This document shows positions 1 through 12,929 of a stretch of 64,000 nt of DNA, one piece after another; positions within the stretch are counted from its first letter, which is position 1, and every line of letters begins with the position of its first letter. The translations under genes and the position numbers were made by a program. This DNA is from Tetrastigma voinierianum (Eukaryota > Streptophyta > Magnoliopsida > Vitales > Vitaceae): the NCBI GenBank assembly GCA_016808115.1, contig JAEQBH010007373.1, positions 186,001-250,000 of the forward strand. Reading direction: 5' to 3'. The notes below the pieces were generated by a model, which was not told the DNA's origin, did no database searches, and saw only the letters and a list, made by a program, of their open reading frames with translations.

Positions 1-884
1 ATTAGATTATCTAATACTTTTTTTTCCCAATGCATTGAATTTTTGGTTTATATTAAAATTATACTAAAAATTTCACTTCCTTATTGAACAAGATTTCATA
101 TATCATCTTATTGAAATAAATTTATCGTATTACTAAAATAAACAAACAATGAACTAAAAAAATCACGTGGATAAATATAATTTGATTTTTAAAATAAAAT
201 ATTACTTTTATCTATCTTGTTATGTGCATTATTTTAGCATATTGAATGTTAAAGATCATGCATCAAATTTAGTATATACTAGTCACCACTCATCAAAGAT
301 TTTTCGAGGAACTCACAAAGATATTTATAAGTAATTAAGAAATCTCATTTCCCAAGTATAGAAAGGTATAATCCCTTATTTAAATATGCTCATTCCAATT
401 TCCATCACATTTTCGTGGTTAGCGCTAATCAACCTCAGTAATTAGCAAATATATACATATAAAATAAATGGCGTTCAAAATCTCTAACTTGGTTCTCTAC
501 CCTATGCCCTCGAACTATAATTCATTGCTTTTCCCACGCCAAATTATGGACTTATTCATAAATTATAATCACTAGTTTTTAGGCTACAACATTTGATATA
601 TACATGGTGAGTGGATTCTCTCTGAAAATAAAAATATTTACCTTTCATTTTTCCTTACAAAAATATAAAACAAGATATGCCTTTCCTTGCATGGTCAGAG
701 GGGAATCTTGACATAAGGAAAAAGAAATGAAAATATGTGGGGGAATTGAGACTCATGCTAAAGTTGGGAGATACTATGAATAGATCTACGGGCTTTTCTC
801 TCCCAAAAAAGCATGCCATAACTTTTTGAACAATCGAATTCTTTCCTTTCAGCTTCTGATTATAGTAAATAAGCATGTCATGTT
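1..884 (+). repeat. AT-rich pectinesterase upstream segment, copy 1
   Basis: Very AT-rich non-coding DNA. Its blocks recur in the same order at about 7690-8483 and 23400-24160, each time just before a pectinesterase first exon, so it is the upstream part of a tandemly duplicated gene unit. The copies share the two-part run around position 50-110, a stretch near 270-300 and the short run just before the gene. No open frame here is convincing. I infer that it holds the ancestral promoter, but no single promoter element can be fixed. Confidence 0.7.
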
Positions 885-1335
885 CTATGGATGGCCAATG
901 GGTGGTAATTTGCTTGCAGCTCACGCTTTGCAAGTAGCAGTGAGCAAGACATTTGGGCAAACCCATCATAATCACAGTGACTAGTCGTCTGACATAATGT
1001 TCAGAACTATCTCGCCAGCCATCCATTCTGCCTCATCAAAACAAATGATTCTGTTAACAGATCCAGCGCTATATTGGAGTTTCATGGTGGTCTGAGTTGA
1101 TGCCCAGATTTTAATGACGATTATTGCTCTCGTGCTTGGTAATGAACAAAGTTATGAGAAAAAGAAGATGTGTTGATGAAGGAGTAATAAAGATACGCAT
1201 TTGCAATCGCAGTGGAAAAGGTAGTCCCAAAGGATGCTTCATTCTCTTCTTAAAGGAGATGGAGCCGAAGAGAACTTTTATTGTTTAGCTTATCATCTCT
1301 CGATACTGGGGAGGTCCTACTTTTTTGCAGATGGT
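885..1335 (+). pseudogene. Pectinesterase copy 1, exons 1-2 only (decayed)
   Basis: First two exons of a pectinesterase-like gene, aligned by eye with the better copy at 25591-26041. Exon 1 (about 885-1085) keeps the nucleotide pattern of the secretion signal region, the 'AVSK' start of the mature protein and the stretch around the SAIDSVP-like motif, but stops and shifts break it. Exon 2 (about 1215-1335) still reads K-V-V-V-P-K followed by F-L-K-G-D-G-A, typical of the pectinesterase region after the first intron. The catalytic exons 3-5 are absent: the following intron is cut near 1466 by unrelated DNA. Dead gene fragment, with no likely activity. Confidence 0.72.
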
Positions 1336-1465
1336 TTATACTCAGTGCCAAAAGAGTAAGCCTTATGGTAATTACTGAATTAATATTAAACATATTCAGT
1401 CATACATCATAATGAAACGGAAAATGGAAATGAAAATAATCAAGAATCATGAATCATACAAATGA

Positions 1466-4400
1466 ATCACCGAGATAAAAAAAGAATGTACCTGTGTCGC
1501 AGATCAAAATGGGTCGCTTACAATCAATTCTCCATGTAGCCAACCAGAGTCAAGGAAGATCAACTCAGAGCGCGACACAACTCAGCCAATCCAAACAAGG
1601 ACTCCAAACTATCATGGAACGTTCTACCCAAATTTCAAACCAGTCAAAGAACACCAAAACTGTGTCACGACCACCGAGGTTACCCCATGTCGACATCACC
1701 TCATGTCACGCACTGTTCGCCTTCACGCAGGATTTTCGTGTCGCGATGACCAAATTCTGTGTCGCGACTCCACCCCATCGCTCAATTCAGCAGTCATGTA
1801 GACCGGGGTCGATGTCACAATTAATAAGGTGCTCCCTCAAAGCTTCCAACCCCGTCAAGAACTCAATTCCAGGTTGCAATAGACTTCAAGACTAACCTGT
1901 GTCGCGACTAAATCGTGACAGTCGCGACCAAATCGCCCATCCCCTGTGTCGCGAAATGCGGATTTTCATGTCACATCATGATTTCTTATCTTAACCTCCA
2001 CCGTTACGACGCAACAAAAAGGAGTGTCGCGACGCCATCCTTCCGATATTCTAGTCGCGCGACGCCTTACCCTTCCATTCTAGTCGCGACGCCAAACGAA
2101 GTGTCGCTACCTCTTTCGCTTCTGGCCCAGCGTCAGTAGCGTCGGGCTCCGCACCGGCATGCCACAATAAGCGCCGTCGCGCCGCCGCCTCGCATGCGCC
2201 GCCCCGCTCGCTGGCACACTGAGTTTCGTCACAGACTAAAACAAAGTCAGATCCCGCTGGTCGAAATCGCTGGGCGAATGATTCCGCTCGGGCTTGCTCT
2301 AGGGCACACCGCCTCGGCGGTTCAGCCGGTAGATGCCACGATAGGCACGTCATCTTCACCCCATCCGGCCGATGCCCACCGGCCTCCTCGCCCGAAGCAA
2401 CCCGGCCTCGAACCTTGAAATCTCGCGGTAGAAGTCCCCGTTTTCCTCGAGCCAGAATAGAAGGTCGATTTTCCTTCCTCTATCACTAGTGTTATCCTTT
2501 CTCGACTAGTCTGAATAATGCACCCGTCACCACAGGTCTCCTTCCTCGAGTCAAGATATAGTTTCAAACCCTTTAGAGCATGAACCTCAGTTCTAATCCA
2601 CTTAGCCAGAATAGCAGCAACAATAACAATTCCGTCGCATAGTAAAGCAGAGCAACAATAGCCTTTATAAAGGCCTACTGATCAAACTAAAGAACAGCTC
2701 GAGACCAATCTCACGTCTTTCCCAGATCATCCAGACATATCAAAACAGAAAGCAAATCAGAGTTCTTCTTTTCTTCTTCCATTCCGTACAGAATGTCAAC
2801 ATAAACAAACATCATCTTTATTTAACGGCAGCAGTTTCGTTTGGCGCTTCTTGAACTTCCAGGAGGTTGAAGGTGTCGTTGAACTCCGTGGGTAGTCACC
2901 GGCCCGGAACAGAGCGCAACAGCAAACGCGCTGTATTCTTCAAACAACTAACGCTGTCAAATATCATGAGTACGAAAGAGAACACGTTACAGGCACCAGG
3001 CGGCACTGATCCAATCGGCAACAACGATCCCAAGTCTTCGCAGTATACTCTGGTAATTCATGATGGTCCAAACCGGGACATAACAAAGAACGAAACAAAC
3101 ATAAGATGCTACATCTTCGTCTTTGGTAGAACGCATCTGAATTTAGAACATCATCGATTTCCAGAATTCACAGGTCTCCGCTTGAAACGTTTAACCAGTT
3201 TTTGATAACCGTGATTGAAAGAATCCGATAACACACCGATTAAAGCCCTCCCAACCAGCGATTTAAACAACGGATTGAGTCTTGATAATAAGTCCATCAA
3301 AATATAAAACAATATTAAAATCCGCATATTTACTCAAGATGCATTAACCGACGTGAACTCACCCGATGTTAACTGACTCCGTCCATCACCCGAACAGGCG
3401 CGCGACGCGCGAACAGAACGATCTCCGAGTCCCCGACCGCAATTTGCCGTCATCCACATCGCCGGAACAGCTACCGTTGTCCAAACAGGTAGCGATTTTT
3501 GATACGAAACTTTCGTTACAAAACACAAGTCGGAACTGGAACAGCTCGGTTCAGCGGTGGCAATGAACAAAGTTTCCGCAATCGTTCAATTGAGGCTTCG
3601 CGGCGAGGCACTTCCGCCCACGCCTTGGTGGAAACAACAGGTGCCACTTCATCGAGCACGCGGTGGTCAAACAACTATTAATCAACATTTATGGAACAAA
3701 ATGGTCGCGCAGCACCGAACCTCGATATTCGAACAGGCGGTCATCTCACGGCGCTTGAGAACTCAGAGCTCAACGATCTCGCTGTTATCAGCCATCACAC
3801 AAAATCCGGTCAGAACAAAACAACGAAACGACTTCCATTCAAACAAATAGTTCGAAAACTTTATTACGATCTTCCGGCGAAACGGTTTCATCAACATGAT
3901 ATTTCAACGGTAATAATCGTCAATCTTTCCGCGCGCCGGCCCGACACATCGACGCGTTCTGTCTTGTTCGTTACGATCCTTCAGATCATCACAAACAGCA
4001 AGTCATGAACACCCACTCGAAGAAACTATTAACAACGCCTTGTGGCGATCATGCCGGCGCACCCAGCAATGTTTATTGTCTCAACAACATGAGTCGCAGA
4101 ACGCGGATCCCCATAGCTTTTCGGTATCAGCGCCAGGCAAACATTATCATTGAGGCGGATTTAACCATTATTAATATCAGGCAATTATTGGGACAACGCA
4201 TCAGAACTTAACATCTCCAAACGAAACATAACATGTATCATATTATACACATTATTATAGCTGATATCACAATCATCAACAATCGCTAATGATCAGATTG
4301 AGGCACCTTAGTCACCGTGACAATCGATAGTCAATAATAATGGCGAATCGTCATGAAGTAACATACTTGAATGACATAAACATGTCCAACATCCATTTAG

Positions 4401-5965
4401 AATGACATCGATTTTAAAGATGGCTTCAACATAATACATACTGATTCAGATCATTATATTATTTTTTATATATTAAAGATAAAGCGTTATAATCCGCAGA
4501 TACTTCACTCTGATACACAGAGATGCTCACGCTTTGGTCGAACCCACTCACAAGCAACAGTCACGGCAACAAAATCAGGCTGCAGAGGATTCTTCCGAGA
4601 ATCCAACATGCAACCCCTCTCCCGCGAGGTTCGCCAACAGCGAGGCACCCGAAACCCACGCCGGCAGCGCCGGCGATGTCCACTCGTAACATCCGCGCAC
4701 AGGTTCCAAACACGTGAACCTTGTCCAGCAACGTCTCTCCGGTGGCAGCTTCCCAAAGTCAACTTTCGCTGATGATCGTTGCAAAGATCTGATGGCAACC
4801 TCGAACATGGAAGCACAAATCAAATTTTCGTCCGTTAGATCTTCGACACTATCCGACAGAAAGAGGTCGTAGAATCAGTCATAAGAACTTTCAGACTTCC
4901 ACATAGAACGCTTCTTCACTTAAGGAAATCGATTTAACCCTAGAGCTTCGTCACTCTATATGTCCCGTTTCTTCCGTGAAAAATGATATAAAAGCTCTCT
5001 CAACACTTCCGAATCAACTGAACCCATAACAAATAGTCTAAAGAACTGGGGCAATCACAGAAACTGTTTTGCTCAGTCAATCGATGAACAGATGGAACTA
5101 TGTTCTGAACCCATGTGCTTCAATATCATGGCGAAGTCGAATCAACACAGAATGGTGATGTCAGTCTCAATATGAAAGAACGGAAGCGAAAGAAACCCGC
5201 CTTCCATAGGTGATAATAAGCGAGTTACCACAAATCTATGGAGTTCTAAAAACATCTCAATCGCACTTCTTCCTCTCAAGGTCCTCTCAGTTAATCTTTT
5301 TATGGAAACAAAAGAAGCTTTCTTTGATAACCATAGTTCTCGCCTGAAGTGAGCCCACTCAAACTGTTGCTCCGCTTTCTTCTTCGAAATCATCACTCGG
5401 CAAAGATCCCAAACAAACAGAAGAAGAAGAAGAAAGTCTTCCCAAACTCATGGGAATGGAACATCCTTCCTTCACTTCGCTTCTGAGGGTCTTTTTTCCA
5501 TTCTTTTACTTAACTCAACATACTTAACGACGCCATGATAACCACACTCTGTCATCCTTTCTTTTAACGCTTAACATTTTTTTATTCTTTCTCGCCGTTT
5601 TCCGCTCGAACTCACTATTCGAAACAGTAAACTGAATCGAAACTGCAGACTCACAGATTCGAAATGCTCGCGGATTTCACAGAATGCGATATGAATGTTG
5701 ATCTGCACCGGAAACCGCAACTGGTCTTCAATTTCAACGGTACTTCACCAGCAAATCAGTGTTTCTCATCGGAGTTAACTGAAATGAACGAAAGCTCGGT
5801 TTCAGTCGCCCAGATCAGTCCTCCCAGTTCTTCCTCGGCGCCATTATCGATACCGTTATGTTGTTTCGCAGCATCAACATTTCCTTCTCCCAAAGCACCT
5901 CACTTCCATGCCCTCCGCGAACAAAGCTGTCACTCAAATCTCATTTCTTGTTCACCAAGTGTCTA
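1466..5965. other. Unidentified mid-GC insertion splitting the pectinesterase family
   Basis: Clearly less AT-rich than the DNA on both sides. It starts inside the intron after pectinesterase copy 1 (near 1466, where the other copies continue with conserved intron sequence) and ends near 5965 at an abrupt return to AT-rich DNA. It contains the paired-motif array at 1495-2112 and otherwise mixed sequence with short open frames on both strands, none recognised. A TATA-like run near 4985 and a CT-rich tract near 5400-5600 are visible. No LTR pair, reverse transcriptase or transposase was recognised. I infer an old, rearranged retroelement or a set of nested fragments. Confidence 0.4.
1495..2112. 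repeat. Array A of paired TGTCGCGACA-like motifs
   Basis: About 14 copies of a CG-rich half or full palindrome related to TGTCGCGACA. Several lie in pairs at a fixed distance: starts 1739/1760, 1900/1920, 1947/1969, 2002/2025 and 2082/2102, that is 20-23 bp apart. The same motif and pair spacing appear at 38616-39319 and 41526-41844. The spacing between pairs is less regular here. The palindrome core TCGCGA is the NruI site. Function unknown. Confidence 0.7.
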
Positions 5966-7139
5966 AATTTTAAATATTTTATTATTTTATGTCTTAACTT
6001 TATTTCTTTGTTGAGTCAAGGTGTTTAAAATTTTTCAATATCTATGGTTATTGACTAATAAAACTTATTATGATATTTAATATAGTGGTGAATCAAATGA
6101 CATCATAATATAGTAAATAATGAAATTATTTAAATGAGATTTAAATGTAGTGAAATGGGCAATATTTTCTTTATCCAGATTATTATTTTATTTGTTACAA
6201 ATAAAAATTAGGAATTTAATACTATATACCTGAGATAAAATCTTATGTAAAAGAAAATATAACAATTTAAAGAAAAACTTTAAACTATATTAGTATTATT
6301 ACTATTTTCTAAGTATTATAAAATTATATATGAATAATTAAAATAAAACATTATATATTAAATTATTTTTAAAATAATTAAAAATGGTTTGAAAATATTT
6401 AAAATATTTATTTATTCGTACTAGCCATTTAATCAATTTCTTTTGTAATGTAAACGAACAAAAGAAAAACTCTAATATATGTACTATAATATTGTTATTT
6501 GACCTCATAAAGGTCATCTAAAAATAGACTTAATCTTTTTTACAGATAAGAATAAGACAGATGCAATTTTTTTGTTAATTTAAATATTCTAAACAAGCTT
6601 TGGGTTGACAGAAGTATTATCATTGGAACAAAAATTAAAAAGTTCAAAAAAAAAGTTGAGAGCATCAAACAGAAAATAAATATTTTGACATTTATCGAAT
6701 ATAATAAAATAGAGATATTAAAACAGAAAATCATAAATAGATATTAAACAAAACTAAAGTTAAGACATCAAAATAGAAAAATGAGGTTAAGACAATTCAT
6801 TTATAATTAATCTATTTAAATTAATTTTGCATATGTTGTCATTTAATCAACAGAGTAATGTAAATCACTAAATATTTTTTCTTTTTCTTAAAACTTCAAC
6901 TTTTCAACGTGCACAAATAAGATTCTGTATAATTATTACATAATAGAATATCTCAATTTGCAGTAAAGAGATAAAGAATAAATCTTTCTTTTCATTCCTT
7001 TTACCAAACATAATTAAATATTTTTTCCATCAGATTCACTTCAGATTTTCTTCAATTTCACTTTTTATCTTAAGAAAAATCGATATTTTCATCTTTCCAT
7101 TTGGAAAGAAGGTTGCCAAATTTTATCTTTTTAGTGTTT
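5966..7139. other. AT-rich DNA, no gene seen
   Basis: More than 75% A+T by eye, with homopolymer runs and many short direct repeats. The minus-strand frame at 6540-6734 is a chance hydrophobic frame from AT-rich codons. Nothing supportable as a gene was seen. Confidence 0.6.
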
Positions 7140-7300
7140 TTTAAATAAAAATAAGGTGCATAATATTTTTTTGATAACAAAACACTTTGTTATAATATCA
7201 TAATTTATCCCACTAGGACTTGAACCTGAGACCACTTTCTTCTCTAAATGTCTTAACTTTTTAAACTTTGAATGTTCTATCAATTAAGTTAAGCATATGA
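7140..7300 (-). mobile_element. tRNA-derived SINE-like fragment
   Basis: On the minus strand a box A-like run (about 7293-7275) is followed by a near-perfect box B, GGTTCAAGTCC (7226-7216), and then AT-rich DNA ending in a T run on the plus strand, as expected for a SINE tail. The order and distance fit an RNA polymerase III internal promoter. The homologous segment at 22960 keeps only the box A side. No target duplication was identified. Confidence 0.4.
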
Positions 7301-8483
7301 ACAAGCTGTATAATATATTTAAATACTCATTATCATAAAAAAAAAAAGATATTATATATTTTTTTTAAACATATTTTAAATTATTTTTTTATTAAAAATT
7401 TTATAGTGTGAATATAAAAATAACCATATAAATATAAATAATATTGCAATAAACATTATACATAAAATATAAAAACACATCTGTATTATCTTATGTCTTC
7501 TAAATAGATTTAGCTTTGAGAACAACATGCCTTTAAAATAGTCATCAAACATAACTTTATTCTTCCATGTTTTTTATTTAATTACTGAAGAAAGCCAATA
7601 TTTTGATTTTTTTTCTTATATATTTTTAACAAAAGTGAGATAGTTTTCAAAAATAAAAATAATGAATATTTTAAAATACATAAAGAGATATAAAATATTT
7701 ACCTAATAATAAATATTAATCTAATATTCAATATCTTCTTCTTTTTTCCACGAATAATTATTATATATTAAAATTATACTAAAATTTTCTAATTACTTTA
7801 TTGAGACAAGATTTTTCTCACATCTTATTGGAAATCAATTCCCTCTCGTATTACTAGTAAAAGAATAAAACAATGAATCCAAAAAAACACTGATAAATAG
7901 AATTTTATGTTTTAAAATAAAAATATTACTTTATCAATCTTATTAATACGTGTATTATTTTTTAGTATACTAATTACAAAGACTGATGCATCAAATTTAG
8001 TATATACTATTACCACTCATCAGCATATTTGTTAAGTAATTAAGAAATCCGAATATTTCCCAAGTATAGAAAAAGGTAACATCCCTTTGGATGGAAAATG
8101 CTCATTCTAATTTACTCATATTTCATGGTTAGCTGCCAATCAACATTTCCAGCAGAAGAAAGAGCTTATAAACCAAAGTTGTAAGTTGATTCCCTTCCCT
8201 ATGCCCGTTAATTTATAATTCACTGCTCTTCAGGCCACGACTAATTATCTCCTTATTCAAATTATAATCACTAGTTTTTAGGATTCAAATACTGAGATAT
8301 ATGCGCGGCGAAGGATCTCTCTTTCTGTAAAAAATAAAAATACTTACCTTTCATTTTCTGGCAAGAGGTGGAAAATTAAGATATGCCTTTATCCTTTTGC
8401 ATGGTTGGAGGGAATCTGACATATGGGAAAAAAAGGAAAATGTGCGTAAATTGACATTATGTTAAAGTAGTAAGAGAGATAAT
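7230..8483 (+). repeat. AT-rich pectinesterase upstream segment, copy 2
   Basis: Matches 22960-24160 nearly end to end and 1-884 over its right two thirds, with many small insertions and deletions. It leads straight into pectinesterase copy 2. Non-coding. Confidence 0.72.
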
Positions 8484-8690
8484 ATGAATGACAGTTGGCT
8501 TTCTCCCAACAGCGCTAATCCTTCTTTTAAATGCAATCGAATCTTTCCTTCGCTTTCTGTACTTAATAAAAATAAAAATGGCGTCTCACTGATGTATAAA
8601 TGCAGTGAGCACTTGTCAGAACATTGTTCTTCTGGGCGCAAGAAGCAAATAGCAAGGATGGCATACAATATCATATAAGAATCATGCCAA
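8484..8690 (+). pseudogene. Pectinesterase copy 2, 5' part of exon 1 (interrupted)
   Basis: Corresponds to the leader and the first codons of pectinesterase copy 4: the same lead-in around the cap region, the ATGGCGTCTCA start context at 8579, the 'AVSKDGG'-like nucleotides near 8640 and the run matching 'QYHTI' near 8665. The reading frame is broken. After about 8690 homology stops because of a nested insertion, and it resumes at about 19441 with the rest of exon 1. The two halves together are one gene copy split by more than 10 kb of transposable elements. Confidence 0.68.
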
Positions 8691-8747
8691 ATGACTACTC
8701 TCGGGATGTGTCGCTTCTACTTTATAGGTCCTAGGCTATTTGGGGTC

Positions 8748-8752
<5 letters not shown>

Positions 8753-8780
<28 letters not shown>
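8753..8780. repeat. (TA)n microsatellite at the left edge of the Tat element
   Basis: Uninterrupted TA dinucleotides. A matching TA run starts at 18754, immediately after the 3' LTR, so the element inserted into one TA tract. This hides the target-site duplication. Confidence 0.85.
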
Positions 8781-8782
<2 letters not shown>

Positions 8783-8784
8783 AT

Positions 8785-9503
8785 TGATATGGTTATAAAG
8801 GCTCACTCCGCCACCACTTCTTCCGCCAAGTCAAGAACTCAGGTGCGCCTAATGCAATAACGCAGTTCTTCTACAAAGTCAAAACGGTTAGCTCGGTCCA
8901 TCGAGGCCCAAAGGCTGCGCCTTGATAATTTGAAGGTTCATATCCCGCAACCATTGTGTATTCAATACTGAAAATAACAATCCTAGCAACATATTATCCC
9001 GCTGTCCAACCAAATTCACAAAGAAGGAAAGAAAAATAATGACATATCATCGCCGCTGATCCCTCTCAATAAGCGAAGCTGAAGACTATACCAATAAACT
9101 ATTCTTCTAAATCCATTACCAACTGACATCGATAACAAGAAAATCTCATCCAATGGGAACTAATCCCAGTCACTATCCAACCGGTCAACATCTGTTTAAA
9201 TACAATACACTTTCCAACTAAAGGTACGCATCTCATATCGCCAACGCCAATACCGCTACAATCTGCGCCTCTCTTTCTCTCGTAAAGAAACCGACTAGTA
9301 TCGAGAGATCACGCGCTTCCTCTCACGACCCCCTTCTGTTTTTCTTATGGTGTCGCCTTCAAACCGCCAGCGATCAATCTCGGCGCTTAATCTATTTCGT
9401 CAAAGACAACTAAGGAAGATCTCATACCAAATTTCGCCAAAGAGGTCCCGGCCACGCACGACGCCCACACGCCCGCGTACCCCGCCCGCTGGGAAAGGCA
9501 TCA
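8785..9503 (+). repeat. 5' LTR of Tat element
   Basis: About 719 bp, matching 18064-18753 in the same orientation with frequent small indels. Shared blocks include the AAAGGCTCAC start region, the 'aatcctagcaa' block, the 'tcgataacaagaaaa' block and the GACGCCCACACG block near the end. The termini TGAT...CATCA form an inverted pair. The sequence after the LTR (9504 on) includes GGCGCCAGAACG, a possible but unproven primer-binding region. Confidence 0.85.
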
Positions 9504-9639
9504 TCAACGGCGCCAGAACGCATGGCCTTATAAATATAATTGATTTCATCGATGGTATCAACTCTCGAACACGCTGCGAGCAACGCTAACGCTCAGTGAT
9601 GGATCCGCCGCATTTAATGGAACAACAAAGCCTCTAACT

Positions 9640-10890
9640 CATTGGGAGCAATGCAAGCCAACATGAACGGCGGGCGCCCGCCTCGCCAATCAACGCTTGA
9701 TAGAAGAAATTGGAAACAACTCACCAAACAAGATGCAATCTACTACGGAGGCGACAGACTCGTATACACAACTTTCCTCCCCACTTGCAGTACACCCAGA
9801 GCATCTTCGAGACAAAATAAACAGAGCAAATCCAGTCGGAAGAGGGGCACTCACCCACAACCGGCCCTTCGAGAGAAGGTACCAAGAAATGCTTGAAGAT
9901 GATGCCGAATGAAGAACCACATCACCTCACCAGAGCTAGAAGAACCATCACTGGGAGCAGCGGTTCAAGAGCCTTCAAATAAGAGCTCAACCGTGTGAAG
10001 GAGGTGGTTAGATCGACCCCAGACACTATATAGGACACCTTGGTATGAATTGGGGAACAGTCATCGCTCTTCTGTTTAGCTGAGAGGGTGTTTTCACTTA
10101 CCGACTTCAGCCGCACCCAATGCCACAAGGTAAAGATTCGGGATGGAGTCAAAGATCCGCTTAATCACCCCAGTGAAGGTACTACAAAACTGCAACGAGT
10201 CATGGGTCAGGATCTCACATAGTTATGTGTTTTCACAGAACCAGATATGTCAAGCTCCTTGTCGGTCACAGATCTTTCTTTAATTCTTCCATCAATCCTT
10301 CATCGAATCATCACTGGTCAACCACTTCCTCATCAAAAAGCATAATGTACAAAGCCAGTGGTGTTTTTCACATCTGCCTGACTCATGTGGTCTCAATGTA
10401 AGATCATCTCCAGTCCCATGCCCAAGATCCAACTGAGAGTCTCTAAAGATGTAGCCACGCCCGACAAAAATTCGCACCACCGTATCTCATTATTGGGGTT
10501 AGGACGTGCAATGGCAGACCTTTCATGTTTTCCATCTCAAGAACCCTGCTGGGCATGTATCAGGTGCTCGCAAAAAGCAGAGAAGATATAAATCCGAGAA
10601 GAAGCTCTCTATATCCAAAAATATTCTTCCACCCACAAAGAAAAGTGACAGACAAACGAAGAGGACTAAGCCCCCAAAAGATATACATGTCGCCGAAACA
10701 TCCCCAAAGAAAAGATGGGAGAACGATCCCAAAAAGTCGTGGAAACCCAGAGATCAGCTCTGGGGCTCCACCCACCGGAAGACGACGACGTTATTCGCCT
10801 CAGCTACCACTCCCATCAAAATTGATTTCTAAAGTCGATGACGGCACGAACTACAGCCTCCCTAGGTGGCTGTTCAAATGAAGCCCGACC
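9640..10890 (+). pseudogene. gag remnant of Tat element
   Basis: Fragments of a Tat-type capsid protein in shifting frames. The early part (9640-9915) is rich in polar residues and ends E-R-R-Y-Q-E-M-L-E-D-D-A-E. Near 10280-10400 a frame gives S-L-V-N-H-F-L-I-K-K-H-N, matching the conserved gag core of this lineage (a 'F-x-x-H-F' segment before the R-x-F-N region). From about 10560 the sequence is lysine and arginine rich, as in the nucleocapsid linker. There is no intact zinc knuckle and no continuous frame. The core gives the identification; the limits are estimates. Confidence 0.6.
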
Positions 10891-11039
10891 ACCACAGGAC
10901 AACACTAAGTATCGCGAGTTCGATGGATTATGGGATTGATCAAAGATCGAACGTATTCGCATACAACCTCAAGAGATAAATAGCAGTACTTAATACTCAC
11001 GCTGGGTACCTCCGACGCTTCATATCTCCTCTTTAAAAT

Positions 11040-12740
11040 CGTGCTCGCAGCCGTTTCTCCCAAACACGGCCCGACCAAGAATCAATACTGCAAAGAGATG
11101 ACGACTAACATCAATCCCCAGGTGAAATCCGTAATTCGGGGGAGGATTCGCAGAGGTATAGAGTCCAACAGCCATAAGCGGCCCATTCGTGCAGATCGCC
11201 CAGGAAATAGGGAAATACAAACTATGTCCAAACAACTACTTGCCGACATAAGTCCATCACTTTTTCATGACATCAGACTGAAGGAGCAACACTCTCATGA
11301 CGACTGTCATAGTTCAGCCAGGCCAACAAACTGCTCACGAGTCCCCAGTCGACAACCTGAAAGTTCGACATCATCTTCGTCGCCTTCGATAAGATGGCAT
11401 TGCCAGAGAAATTGAGCCCGTCAACACACATCTCGCGGGGCTTCGAGAAAAGGTATTACCTGGGTTCGACACACAGTGGCCACTCCTGGGAGAGCCCCTG
11501 CCGTGCACTGTCACTACGCCAAAGATTCTCATTGCAGACGCCATCTCGCCATAAATATGTTAAGCAGCGCACTCCTCAACTAATAAAGCTATGTCCTTCC
11601 AGAGAGATACCATATGATGATCGGCGTTCCCACCAAAGTTTTAAGGATGATTCATACCGAAAGGCAACAGATTTATTAAAAAGTTCGTTGAGCCAGCTCA
11701 CATGTCCCCGCAGCGTAGAACTCCTTCGAAGCCGATGCCCAGCGCAAAGCAGCCAGCCTGCCGTGAAGGCCTCAAGCAGTCGACATTGGTTTAATACCGC
11801 GAATCTCATCACCGCATCTCCGTGACGGTGGTCGCAGTCGATTCACGAGTCGAGCTGATAGAGCCCACTGGGATTATATAATTGACGAACACCTACCAGA
11901 CACCGGAAAGAAGGCAATAGCAAGAGCGGTGGTCTTCGCACGAATCAAGGCGGGAAGTTTCGCAAGCGAGATTCTTCACACCTATCCTGCGCATCGAGGA
12001 AAACACACCTCCACACGTACGAGAGAAGTACACGCAGGGCATTATGCGCGGAAATCACATCAGCAAATGAGCATTGGCGTGCAAAGGTCTCGAGACAGAT
12101 ACCATCGCCTACAATACCAAAGACGCAACCGACTTAGCTACAAATGCAGATCCGCCATGAGCACGCGAAGATCTCTACAGCTTTCCATCGAACCCTTAAG
12201 GCCGCTTGAAGAATAAATTGTACCTAAAGGAAAATGGGTGAGTACCTCCTCAGGTAATGATGCCTGCCAGACAACGCAAGTCAAAGAACTCCGAGAAACC
12301 CCAGGTATCTGTTTAGTTGGTAATCACAGGTACTCTGTCACGCCGATTAAAATCCCTGCAGATCGAATTAGCAAATGTGATTTAACAAAATGACGTAGGT
12401 TTCTCCATCTAAATTTAATTCAGATGAAAAGCGGAGCAAGTTCTGCTACATGCATTTAAGACGACAATATCAAAGGAAGACAACCAGGTACTACAACCAA
12501 AGAGTCAAACCCAGATATGTTGGGTAGATTTAGTCTTAGCAAGCTCCTCGCCAAAAGAAGGGAAGAATCCAGCACATGGAAAATTGGGCCCCAACTGAAG
12601 CGCCCCTACATCATCCCGGTCGCCGCCGCAATTGCGAGCTCCAAACAGATAAGGAAAATTTAACACGCCGTGGGAATGCGAGCATCTGAGCAGCCAAGGA
12701 GCGTTTGCTTGTAATAGAGTTTTATCAACTCTAGGTGATT
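11040..12740 (+). pseudogene. Protease-integrase remnants of Tat pol; RT/RNase H apparently deleted
   Basis: Around 11390-11460 the frames recall the K-L-S-P...T-H-(L)-x-G-F...P-G segment after the retroviral-type aspartic protease. From about 11870 the integrase side is readable: Y-I-I-D-E-H-L-P, then R-E-V-H-A-G-(H) with D-A-T-D-L (HHCC region), K-G-K-W-V (about 12230, late core), and R-R-Q-Y-Q-R-K-T-T-R-Y-Y-N-Q-R-V-K-P-R running into N-P-A-H-G-K-L-G-P (12450-12600), the C-terminal GPF/GPY-type module. Only about 400 bp separate protease from integrase, too little for reverse transcriptase and RNase H, so both seem lost. Many stops. Confidence 0.7.
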
Positions 12741-12929
12741 TAGCGTCAAGCATTCAATGGGTTATTTTGTTGCATCCCAAATGCTTCGTATATATAAGAT
12801 CCATAAAATTACATAATGAGAAAGTCTTTGCATACATAAAGGAAAGTCTCTCTTATTACATAATCGGACACAACGGACATAATCAAGCATAATCAGTGAC
12901 CTCTATTTGTTAGATAGATCTCAGCTACT

